Shown piece by piece: positions 56,021-64,000 of a stretch of 64,000 nucleotides of DNA (position 1 is its first letter; the number at the start of each line of letters is the position of its first letter). This DNA comes from Thinopyrum elongatum (Eukaryota > Streptophyta > Magnoliopsida > Poales > Poaceae). A model generated the notes under the pieces. That model was given only the letters and a program-made list of their open reading frames with translations. It searched no databases and was not told where the DNA came from. Made by a program: the position numbers and the translations under genes. The stretch lies in assembly GCA_011799875.1 (NCBI GenBank), contig CM022302.1, positions 325,975,385-326,039,384 of the forward strand, written 5' to 3'.

Positions 56021-56560
56021 CCACACCCCTCCCGATGAACAGGACCCCGTTTCGACCGTAGGTGCTCCAACACAAGTCTGTTTCCTCCGTTTTGCGGTAC
56101 GCCACACCCCTCCCGATCAACAGCACCCCGTTTCGACCATAGGAGCTCGAACACAAGTCCGTTTCCTCCATTTTGTGGTACGCCAGACCCCGTTTCAGCT
56201 GTTCCGTCCAAGCCGGTTGGCTCCCGATGAACACGATGCATTCCGACCCAGTCTGTTGCCTCCTGATGAACACGATGTTGTTTCTCCGTTCTGACCCAGT
56301 CGGTTGGGTGCCGATGAACAGGACGCCGTTGCTGTACGTGTTCGAGACCCCGCCTGTATGTACGTATGTAGCCGTATTTACTTTCTTGCAGCGTGGCTGT
56401 ACGTACGTGTACACGATATAGACGGGACTGCCTGAATAGCTACCGATCCTTACTTGGCCATGGTTCATCGTGGCAGAAAGACCGATGGACCAGTATGGAC
56501 ATACATGTTTGCGACCAGAATGACAACGCTACGTACGCTTCGACCGGGTGGGTCCCGACT
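56021..56560. other. Diverged direct repeats, no gene seen
   Basis: Repeats of TTTTGCGGTACGCCA...CCCC...CCGATGAACA at about 56015, 56093 and 56173, then low-complexity GTACGTA-rich sequence around 56360-56420. No supported coding region. Confidence 0.5.
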
Positions 56561-58740
56561 GTCAGGGAGGATAAGGAGGCACTTCCTTGCGTGCGAAGAT
56601 ATTGATGGTGGGTCCGAGCTGACAGGGGGAGGATTCTTTTTTTTGCACGTAATAAGGAGGCACTTCCTTGCGTGCAAAGATGTAGCTGGTGGGTCCATCT
56701 ATCAGCCTCACTACGTACAGTCCTCTTCCGATGGCTGTCGTTCGTTGACCATGTTGACCACGTCGCGCGGACAGCACCAGGTGGTGGACGACGGTGAGGC
56801 AGGGAACGACGCGGAGGGTGGTACGAGGGTTGACTGGTTCGGCTGCGGTGTGAGGCTGTCGTCGCCGCAGAATAACAGGGGGTTTGGGTGAGTAGAGGGA
56901 TGGCCTGGCCAGCGGTGGGAGTAGTAGGGGGCGGTGAGGCCTGCGCGGCAGCACAGCCGGCCACGGGAGGTAGGAGCACGCAGTGGTTTGGATGGCTGGA
57001 GCAAGAAAATCCGAGGTTGAAGAAGCAGGACGACCGTTGGATGTTAACAATCCAATGGTCACTGGTGATAGAATCGTTTGTTGACTAAGTTGACAAAGCC
57101 CTGCATACGCGTCAACTTAGTAGGGCCACAAGTCAGCCTCCATATCTGGTGGGCCCCAGCTGTCATGGGGAGCACTCGTTATTTTTCGCTTAATAAGGAG
57201 GCACTTCCTTCCGTGCCAAGATATAGCTGGTGGGTCCCAGCTGTCATTGGGAGGATTCATTCGTATTGGCGTAATAAGGAGGTACTTGCTTGCGTGCGGC
57301 CATGGACCATGTGGGTCCCAACTGTCAGCCTCTCCATGTACATCCCTCTTCCGATGTTGTCGTTTGTTGACAACGTTGACCACGCCATGCCGAGAACACC
57401 AACGCGATGGACGACGGCGAGACCCAGGAAGGGAATGACCCGGAGGCAGCGAAGCCACAACAGTGGAGGGATGTGGGTGAGTAGAGGGATGGCCTGGCCA
57501 GTGATGGGAGTAGTAGGGCGCGGTGAGGCCTACGCGGCAGCACAGCCGGCCACGGGAGGCGGGAGCAGGCGGTCCCGCCGGCGCTGGATTTGGCGGCTGG
57601 AGCAAGAAGATCAGAGATTGAAGAAGCACGATGGCCGTTGGATTGACATCCAACGGTCACGTCTGCTAGAATCGTTTGTTGACGTATATAATAGGTAAAA
57701 AAAGTCTTGCATACGTGTCAACTTAATAGGCCCACAAGTCAGACAATTCCCTATTTTTTTATAATTTACAGCTCATTGCAACTTCTTATGCAATTTATTG
57801 CAGTCGGTTTTTTGTTGTTGGCCAGGGCCAGGGTTAAAAATTTAAACAAAATCTCGCATATTTCGGTGGGGTCCAAACTATTTTTAATACCGAAATGTTG
57901 AGCCAGATTTAAAGTACTTTGAAGATATATTTAAATTAGGTTAAAGCCCAGTGAAATTGGAATCTGAAAATGTGAAAAAATTCAGAAATCTGAAAGTAAC
58001 TGCCAATTTGTCGTCTGTTTTTTATATTTACAGCCCATTTCATATTACTTTCAAGATTTGCAGCCGTCTTGAAAGAGTTGCAGCCCAGCAGGGCGTAGAA
58101 AAATAAGTAGGACTGGATTGGGTATTCTTCAGAAAAAATAAACTGGGCTCATTTTCACAAAGAAAAAATAGCTGGGCTGGTCATGTGGTGAACGTAAAAT
58201 AGAAGCCTGGGCTAGACGGGCCACAGCCTAGTTGAAACCCTGCTCCGTCTCAACAATAACAAAAAAAATATTGTTCGAGCAGCTACGTGCTAGGTGTCAG
58301 CTGATCTTGTGGTGTTCTCTTGTCTATTGACTATACGCTGACAATGTCGTGGGGCCCAGATGTCAGCAAACCACTAGGAGGAAGCATTTTCTTTTTCTAT
58401 ACGCTGACAATGGAGTATATAACAAAAAATGAGGAACTTGCTTGCGTACGGCCATGGACATGGTGGGCCCCTACTGTCATCCTCTCCACGTACAGTCCTC
58501 TCCCGATTCCTCTTGTTTGTTGACCATGTTGACAATGCGAGAGGGCGGCACTGCGGCGAGCGCACCAAAGCACACGGAGGACGACGGCGAGGCCTCGGAC
58601 GTCAGCGTTAATGATTTAGGAGATGGTGGGGCGGCGATGCGTGCGCTGAGGCGCAGCCAGCCGTGGGAGGCGAAAGCAGGCGGCCCCGCCGGCGCTGGTT
58701 TGGTTTTGGCGGCTGGAGGAAGACAGGACTGAAGAAACAT
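56561..58740. repeat. Three diverged copies of a 0.3-0.55-kb unit
   Basis: Copy 1 (about 56570-57110), copy 2 (about 57190-57740) and copy 3 (about 58425-58740) share AATAAGGAGGCACTTCCTTG, GTGGGTCC..CTGTCA, CTCTTCCGATG..GTCGTT, GTTGACCA, CGGCCACGGGAGG and ATGGCTGGAGCAAGAAGA. Copies 1 and 2 also end alike (GTCAACTTA-TAGG-CCACAAGTCAG). The part between copies 2 and 3 (57740-58420) is AT-rich with no recognisable feature. No open frame is preserved between copies, so ORFs in them are not called. Confidence 0.65.
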
Positions 58741-59166
58741 GACAGATTGTAAAAGCAGCAGGAGTACTTAACAACCTTAACTGAAACCAGCAGGGGCACT
58801 TAACAACCATAGCTGAAAGCAGTATGAGTACTTATACAGGTTCAACTGTACAAAGCATGCCTCGAACAGTGCTACTTTGCCTACAGTTAACCAAGGGTGA
58901 GGCCACCAAGCCCCAGGACAAGGCCCAGGCGCCACCCCGCGCATCCACAACCTTCTGAAGGCGGCTTCATCTCGCAATGTGGTCAATAAATAGGATATTT
59001 GCTTTAGAGCCATGGAAAAGCATGAGCATAACCTTCTGTCCTATTCTCCAAGTTGGATGGGCCTTCATTATTTGAGACCACCCATGAATAAGTATCTTTT
59101 CACCTCCAATGGAAATGGAGTAGGTCGACATAAACATCATGTTGTGACCAAGCGCAAGTTTGACCC

Positions 59167-59169
59167 GAC
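59167..59169. repeat. Target-site duplication GAC, left copy
   Basis: GAC directly before CACTACTGG at 59170; the second copy is at 62175-62177 after CTATAGTG. A 3-bp duplication is the CACTA hallmark. Confidence 0.9.
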
Positions 59170-59184
59170 CACTACTGGAATCAG

Positions 59185-59540
59185 AATCTTTGCCGTCAGC
59201 CGCCTCTTTGCCGTCTGCTAGCTGATGGCACAGATGGTCTTTGCCATCAGCTTACAGAAAGCTGGCGGCAAAGAAGGAGCAGACGGCAAAGATATTGTTT
59301 GCCGTCAGCCGTATCTTTTCCGTCCGCTAGCTGACGGCATAGAAGCTTTGCCGTCAGCTAGCAGACGGCAAAGAGGGAGGGTGGCCCACTAGCGAGAGCC
59401 ACCTAACGGCCACTTTCTTTGCCGTCCGCTAGCCGACGGCAAAGCTTCTTTGCCGTCTGCTAGCATACGGCAAAGAAGCTGGCCAAACTAACGTCTGTTA
59501 GCTAGGCTCTTTGCCGTCTGCTAGCAGATGGCAAAGAACC
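59185..59540. repeat. CACTA left subterminal repeats
   Basis: About nine copies of TTTGCCGTC(A/C/T)GC and its complement GC(A/T)GACGGCAAA, often paired into short palindromes around GCTAGC. They match those at the right end. Confidence 0.85.
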
Positions 59541-59881
59541 GTGCCCTAACTAAAAAGCCAACGCCCGCGCCCCACCCCTCTTTCTGTCCCCTCTCTCTCT
59601 CTCCGCCCCGTGCCCTAGCCGCCGCCGCCCCGCGCCACCCCCGTCGCCGGCCGCCCCGCCCCCGTGCAGCCGCCACCACCGTCGCCGCGGCGACCCCCTC
59701 CTCCGCCCCGCGCCACCCCCATTGCCGCCCCGCGGCTCAGGCACCACAAGTGCATTGCTTTTTGAATATGAAATGATGACTCGGTGTAGTTGATTATCTA
59801 CTGCTCAAAACTTCTGCTGCTGTAATGTTGTTTGATAATGTTGTAAGGGTAGTAATTGGTATCTTCTGCTACTTATCAGAG

Positions 59882-60862
59882 ATGGGGGGAGGCCGCCACC
59901 GCAGGCTGCGCTCTGCCACACCGGAGTATGACTTGGAAGGTTTCGAGTTCTTCACGATCGTACTTGAGAATTCCTCCAGGAGGCAGGTATATAAAAGGAG
60001 AGATCTCCCCTTCACCCATCTCTTTATCATAACTCTGCTGTTTGCTACATCACTCCTTGACCCACGCTGCAGAGGCTGCCTGACACTTTTATGAAGATGC
60101 TGGACGGCCATCGGCCAAAGGATGTGAAGCTGCGACAGGCCGGCAGCAGACTTCGCAGGCTTTGGGACGTGGAGGTGGTGATCAGGAACGACCACATGTA
60201 CCTGTATCGTGGCTGGGAGCAGTTCGTCCGTGCCTATGACCTGCGCCACGGGTACTTCCTTGTCTTCAGGTACGACGGCGACGCCATGCTCACTGTGAAG
60301 GTGTTCAACACGACTATGTGCCGCATGCGCTACCAGGACGACGACGATGCCAGTACGCTCTGCCTCTTCTTCCTCTCCATTTGGCTTTGTCTCACACTGA
60401 TTGTTAAAAAACCTTTGTTGCATTTGGTCAGGCAATGGGAGCAGCAGCAGCGACTCTGGCTACAGCAAAAGCAGCAGTGAGTCTGGCTACAGCAAAAGCA
60501 GCAGCGTGGATGATCCGGAATGGAGTGGGGAAGAAGAGGAGCAGAGTGGGGATGAGGAGGTGCAGCCTATTCTGTCTGACGATGACCTCGCGATGGTGGT
60601 GGTTGACGATGGCCAAGCGATGGTGGTGGCTGATGATGGGCAAGAGATGGTGGTGGCTGAGGATGACCTAGCGATGGTGCTGCCTGAAGATGGCCTCGCG
60701 ATGGTGGTGGTGCCTGACAATGACCTCGCGATGGTGGTGGCGCCGGCGATCCCACAGCCGGGCGACATGACCACGCCAATTGTGGTAGAAGAGTACATCG
60801 CACTGCCTCGCCACTCTAAGCGCATCAGGATGATGAAAGAGAAGGAGAAGAAGGAGGAGTGA
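59882..60862 (+). CDS. B3-domain protein, CACTA cargo, exons 59882-59986, 60073-60352, 60432-60862
   Basis: Three-exon model, 271 codons. Introns 59987-60072 (GTATAT...GCTGCAG) and 60353-60431 (GTACGC...GGTCAG) join phase 0 and phase 1 in frame. Residues about 22-115 form a B3 DNA-binding domain of the REM-like kind: FEFFTIVLENSSRRQ, RLPDTFMKMLDG, LRRLWDVEVVIRNDHMYLY, RGWEQFVRAYDLRHGYFLVF, RYDGDAMLTVKVFN. The C-terminal half has a Ser-rich tract (SSSSDSGYSKSSSESGYSK), an acidic stretch, then six tandem repeats of the type (D/E)D(D/G)xxMVV (about 60578-60745), and ends with a basic tail (RIRMMKEKEKKEE). Possible nuclear regulator; the repeats may be an interaction region (inference). The ATG follows a good acceptor (ACTTATCAG), suggesting a 5' untranslated intron. 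No frame lesions are seen. Confidence 0.75.
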
Positions 60863-60904
60863 AGTATGTCAGGTATGTCAGATCTCCAAAATGATCTATA
60901 CTTA

Positions 60905-61265
60905 GCTTTGTTTCCTCCGAAATGACCTAAGTTAGCTCTAATATGCTAAGTTAGCTCTAAAATGCTAAATTAGCTCTAATATGCTTAGTTACCTGGGTTA
61001 GCTCAAGAAAGACCTATACTTAGCTTACTTATGTCAAAAAATGGCATAATATGCTTAGTTAACTCAAAAATGGCATAATTAGCTAGGTTAGCTCCAAAAT
61101 GACCAATTTTACCTAGGTTAGCTCCAATATGATCCATTTTACCTAGGTTAGCTCCCAAATGACCAAGTTTACCTAGGTTAGCTCCAATATGATCCATTTT
61201 ACCTAGGTTAGCTCCAAAATGACCTATTTACCTAGCTTAGCTCTAAAATGACCTACACACTTAGC
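60905..61265. repeat. Tandem array of about 30-bp units downstream of B3 gene
   Basis: Roughly ten diverged units of ACCTAGGTTAGCTCCAAAAT plus GACCAATTTT, most regular from 61077 to 61260 (29-31 bp spacing). It starts 40 bp after the B3 stop codon and may lie in its 3' untranslated region. Confidence 0.8.
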
Positions 61266-61285
61266 ATTTTTACCTAGCTTAGTTA

Positions 61286-61400
61286 GAAGAAGAAGATAAA
61301 GAAGAGGAGAGGAGAAAAAGAAAGAGAATATAAATTCTTCTTCTTCTTTTTCTTCTTCCTTTTCTTCTTTTTCTTCTAGCTAGTCTTCTTCTTCTTCTTC
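61286..61400. repeat. Polypurine-polypyrimidine foldback
   Basis: GAAGAAGAAGATAAAGAAGA... (61286-61328) is followed after an 8-nt AT spacer by TTCTTCTTCTTCTTTTTC... (61335-61378 and on to 61400). The two arms can pair or form triplex-like DNA. Confidence 0.6.
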
Positions 61401-61499
61401 TAACTTTCATCTTTCCCAATTTGCAGATTTGCTTTAGATGAGGAAGCTTGCATTGATGGAGTGTACTCTTCTCCTTGTGCTTCCTTTTTGTTTATGGAA

Positions 61500-61640
61500 A
61501 CTTGTTGGAAACTTCTTTTGGATATGTATGTATATATGGATATGTTGTTGAAACTTCTTTTGGATATGTATGTATATATGGATATGTTGTTGGAAACTTC
61601 TTGTTGGAAATCATTGTATGTTGGATATGTTGTTGGAAAC
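61500..61640. repeat. Tandem TTGGATATGTATGTATATATGG repeats, about 46 bp
   Basis: Two to three units containing GGATATGT, GTATATATGG and GTTGTTGGAAACTTCTT (described in pieces), followed at 61690-61730 by a (TA)n microsatellite. Confidence 0.65.
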
Positions 61641-61774
61641 TTGTATGTTTCTTATGTTGTTGAAAACTTATTGTTGGTATGCTTGTTGAAATTATTTTGA
61701 AATGTGTGTATATATATATATATATCTGTGAAATTCTGTCAAATTGAATGAATTTAAGAAAAAACAGGGGCTAT

Positions 61775-62158
61775 ACAGGCACTTTGCCGTCTGCTGGCAG
61801 ACGGCAAAGAGCTTTGCCATCAGCCAGCTGATGGCAAAGCTGCCATGTGGCAGCTACCTGTGCAACCTGGGGGGCACTTGGCTGGCCTATATTGTTTCTT
61901 TGCCGTCCGCTAGCAGACGGCAAAGCACGCCGTTAACCCCTTAACAGCCCTAAGCTACCACGTGTGCCGTCCAGGTCCTTTGTCGTCTGCTGGCGGACGG
62001 CAAAGACCATTTCATCTTTGCCGTCCGCCAGCAGACGGTAAAGAGCCCTTCGCCGTAGCCTATTCAGCCGGACCTGTTGCCATCTGCTGGCTAACGGCAA
62101 AGGCCTTTGCCGTCCGCCAGGCATGCCTTTGCCGTCAGCCATGGGAGACGGCAAAGTG
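61775..62158. repeat. CACTA right subterminal repeats
   Basis: About twelve copies of CTTTGCCGTC(T/C)GC / GCAGACGGCAAAG in both orientations, ending 16 nt before the CACTA terminus. Some copies carry CATC for CGTC (for example near 61815), as expected from CpG deamination. Confidence 0.85.
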
Positions 62159-62174
62159 CCTCATTCCTATAGTG

Positions 62175-62177
62175 GAC
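62175..62177. repeat. Target-site duplication GAC, right copy
   Basis: Partner of 59167-59169. Confidence 0.9.
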
Positions 62178-63393
62178 CATGGTCAGGCATCTGTATAGGA
62201 ACAATAGAACTGGGCAGTTTCTATTTCAAGAAGATCACAGCTGTAAAACTGTGTATAAGCAAGAGTTTATGAACAACATATATAACAGAAAACAGCTCGT
62301 ACCATAAGTTTCTCGACACAGTTGGACCTGTTCAACGTGTGCAGCAGTGGAACACATATCCCATGTGGCCTTCCACCATTGAAACGCCCCACAAGGACCT
62401 CAACACGATCAATAAAGTGTAGGAACTAGTGGATGTCGTCCTAGTCAACTTCAGTGCCATCAGTAACAGTCGAGTTCTTATAGAATAACAAAGAAGTAGC
62501 GTGCTTAACTTTGAAATAACCTACACGTGCCACCAATTATAAGAAATATTAGTTAGAAGTAGCATCTTCGTGAGAGAAGCGAATCACAAATTGTTGCTAC
62601 TTCTAAAGTTAAATTGTGATTAGTTAGACAGAATAGGTGGATTAAGAAGTAATCGAGGCAACATGCAAGAACCAGATACAAAACTAACATGGATGAACTA
62701 CTGGAACGGCGTCGGGGTGGAAGATCACAGTGAAGATGAGACCAGGTTTTGCTATTTCCATCAACATTCGTGCGCCAACTTTCAGTCCGTAACACTTGAG
62801 AAAGTTTATCCAAGTTCGGCCATAAAAAAGCAGCGATCTTCTTGGTTCATGAACCCAACTCGGAACTTATATCCATGGCTTGTCTTCAATGTGACCATTA
62901 AACTGGTGTATTCAGTTATGGCAAGGCCGACCATCTTGAGTACATGTGTTCTGGCAGAGCAAGGAATGCACTGCAGGAAAAATAATATGAGAACACAATG
63001 TATTTGCTATCCAAATCTAGAAATAATTTCCTCCTTCACGTCAGTGTTGACCATGGTACTAGTACCTTTTATCCAAATATAGCAATCCAAATTTCCAAAT
63101 TAGTCGACAGCATGTTCAAAAACCCCCACCCCCCGGATAGAAAAGAGGATTCTAGGAACATATTGTGCGCGTTTAAAAATCCTGTGTTAGGATGAGAAGG
63201 AACAAGTGTGGCGTCTCGCCGAGGGCGCAGAAACCTGTAGGGTCCTTGCACTTTGGGCACTGCAAATGAAACACACTAGATTCAGTAGGAAGAAAAATGC
63301 ATCAACGGCGGCGGCTGCCATCCTAGGATTACCCGCGACCAAGGGACTAGGATTTATCGGGGATGGATGAAGAATTCGTACCTGGTTCTCCAT

Positions 63394-63712
63394 GAGAAAA
63401 CCCTACGCAATCGCCGAGAGGGGGTTTTCTCTGAACAAGCAGACGAGGGAGAAGGGGATTCAGGCCCAGTGAAATATTGCTGCTTCGTCCGTCCAGCTTA
63501 CTGCTAAAGCTGGAAAGGTGGGGGTTTCGTGATTTGATGGCTCATTGGGCATTACTGCGGCGCTACGACCGGGGTGAGCCTACCATGCAGTTGTGCACTC
63601 TAATTTGGTGCATGGCACGTGGACCCCGTTGCCGGATGCCCCACATATCAGCGAAAGGAAATAGAAAGGCAGGAGTAACTAGTTACACATAAATATATTT
63701 CTGACAGAGAGA
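63394..63712. other. Upstream flank of B3 pseudogene, no gene seen
   Basis: Would contain the 5' untranslated region and promoter of the minus-strand B3 pseudogene. No conserved element or supported coding frame is visible. Confidence 0.4.
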
Positions 63713-63755
63713 TACTCCCTCTGTAAAGAAATATAAAAATATTTTATATCACAAC
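63713..63755 (+). mobile_element. Stowaway MITE end, truncated
   Basis: TA then CTCCCTCTGTAAAGAAATAT, the terminal inverted repeat of common Triticeae Stowaway (Tc1/mariner-type) MITEs with its TA target. The reverse-complement end (...ACAGAGGGAGTA) was not found, so it is a partial element. Confidence 0.45.
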
Positions 63756-64000
63756 TTTATACATAAGAAAAATCAAGGGGAATATATATAACATAATATG
63801 GGGGTTCAGCTGAGAATATAATACTCAGACAGGCTCACGGTTCTGGACTTTGGGCCACAGGCCGGTGGGCCTGCATGTTTGGGGGCCCATGTGTTCTAAC
63901 TCAGCGCATTTCATATTATAAGCGATCGATACGGCACTGGTTTTAGATGTTGTCGCAAGGCGAATACAAAAAATTAAATAAAGCACGGTAGCTCTTAGAA
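63756..64000. other. AT-rich flank, nothing recognised
   Basis: No coding frame, repeat boundary or terminal sequence supported. Confidence 0.4.

Larger units (their letters stand above)
59170..62174 (+). mobile_element. Complete non-autonomous CACTA transposon carrying a B3 gene
   Basis: 3005 bp with termini CACTACTGGAATC... and ...GATTCCTATAGTG-like (CACTATAGGAATGAG on the minus strand), TSD GAC. Both ends hold arrays of CTTTGCCGTC(A/T)GC in direct and inverted orientation (59190-59540 and 61780-62158), the type of subterminal repeats bound by CACTA transposition proteins. No transposase frame is present, so it depends on an autonomous relative. Cargo: a three-exon B3-domain gene in plus orientation (59882-60862) with a GC-rich 5' region (59555-59745). 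Confidence 0.92.
58967..63393 (-). pseudogene. B3-domain (REM-like) gene, decayed and split by a CACTA element
   Basis: Minus-strand multi-exon gene. Exon 1 63393-63382 (MENQ, donor GTACG); exon 2 from 63259 after TTCATTTGCAG (CPKCKDPTGFC...), 3' end uncertain; B3 exon 62970-62689 (VTLKTSHGYKFRVGFMNQED, then KCYGLKVGARMLMEIAKPG); exon 62520-62303 (FKVKHATSLLFYKNSTVTDG... GGRPHGICVPLLHTLNRSN); last exon 62190-62175 plus 59166-58967 (ILIHGWSQIMKAHPTWRIGQ, KVMLMLFHGSKANILF, stop). The B3 exon ends in phase 1 and joins exon 62520 in phase. The CACTA with one GAC copy sits 16 nt into the last exon; without it the frame continues exactly. Other lesions: frameshift near 62815 and TAG at 62441-62443 and 62426-62428. 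B3 proteins are plant DNA-binding factors; this copy cannot work. Confidence 0.65.

Noticed and set aside
55507..56468. Minus-strand ORFs of 244 and 308 codons
   Set aside because: They arise from the TGAACAG minisatellite, with repetitive Ser/Thr/Pro peptides and several parallel open frames.
56454..57698. ORFs of 145-206 codons in the triplicated unit
   Set aside because: The frame is not kept between copies and peptides are low-complexity; more likely repeat-derived.
58777..59013. Minus-strand 78-codon ORF as a separate gene
   Set aside because: It starts within the last exon and reads into the 3' flank of the B3 pseudogene in another frame.
61690..61735. TATA-rich promoter
   Set aside because: It is a (TA)n microsatellite within the transposon with no gene downstream.

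Overview
The window looks like intergenic DNA from a large grass genome, most likely Triticeae (wheat, Aegilops or barley relatives). This is inferred from nested Athila-lineage and Tekay-type gypsy retrotransposons, CACTA elements with subterminal 'CTTTGCCGTC' repeats, a Stowaway-like end and a low-copy multi-exon plant gene remnant. No bacterial, organellar, rRNA, tRNA or CRISPR features were seen. There is one assembly gap (34316-34540).

Layout. 1-6697 holds an Athila-lineage element on the minus strand: gag remnant, tRNA-Asp-type primer site, then a 1.6-kb LTR. That LTR is split by a 4-kb solo LTR (2078-6121, target duplication CCTAT). From 6698 to 52190 runs a second, plus-strand Athila-like element with gag, protease and an ATHILA ORF-1-like frame but no polymerase. 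It is split by a 37-kb block (12224-49472, target duplication GTTAT) of Tekay-type chromovirus sequence. The block is LTR-internal-LTR-internal-LTR, with an inverted, indel-rich segment (19845-34315) in the middle ending at the gap. 52191-55068 holds fragments of the first LTR family around a small gene remnant and a 195-bp palindrome. 55069-about 58740 is a repeat-rich DNA-transposon-like region. 59170-62174 is a complete non-autonomous CACTA element (TSD GAC) carrying an intact three-exon B3-domain gene. It sits inside an exon of a decayed minus-strand B3-family gene spanning 58967-63393.

Main points of interest. (1) The long chromovirus LTRs contain two short exons that keep reading frame, splice phase and protein motifs between diverged LTR subfamilies, so the LTR itself appears to encode a small acidic Tyr-rich protein. 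(2) The same elements carry an extra 256-codon ORF between primer site and gag. (3) A B3-carrying CACTA has inserted into a B3 gene exon; removing it with one TSD rejoins the reading frame exactly. (4) The 37-kb block has one TSD but LTRs of different types, an inversion and a gap, so part of it may be assembly artefact.
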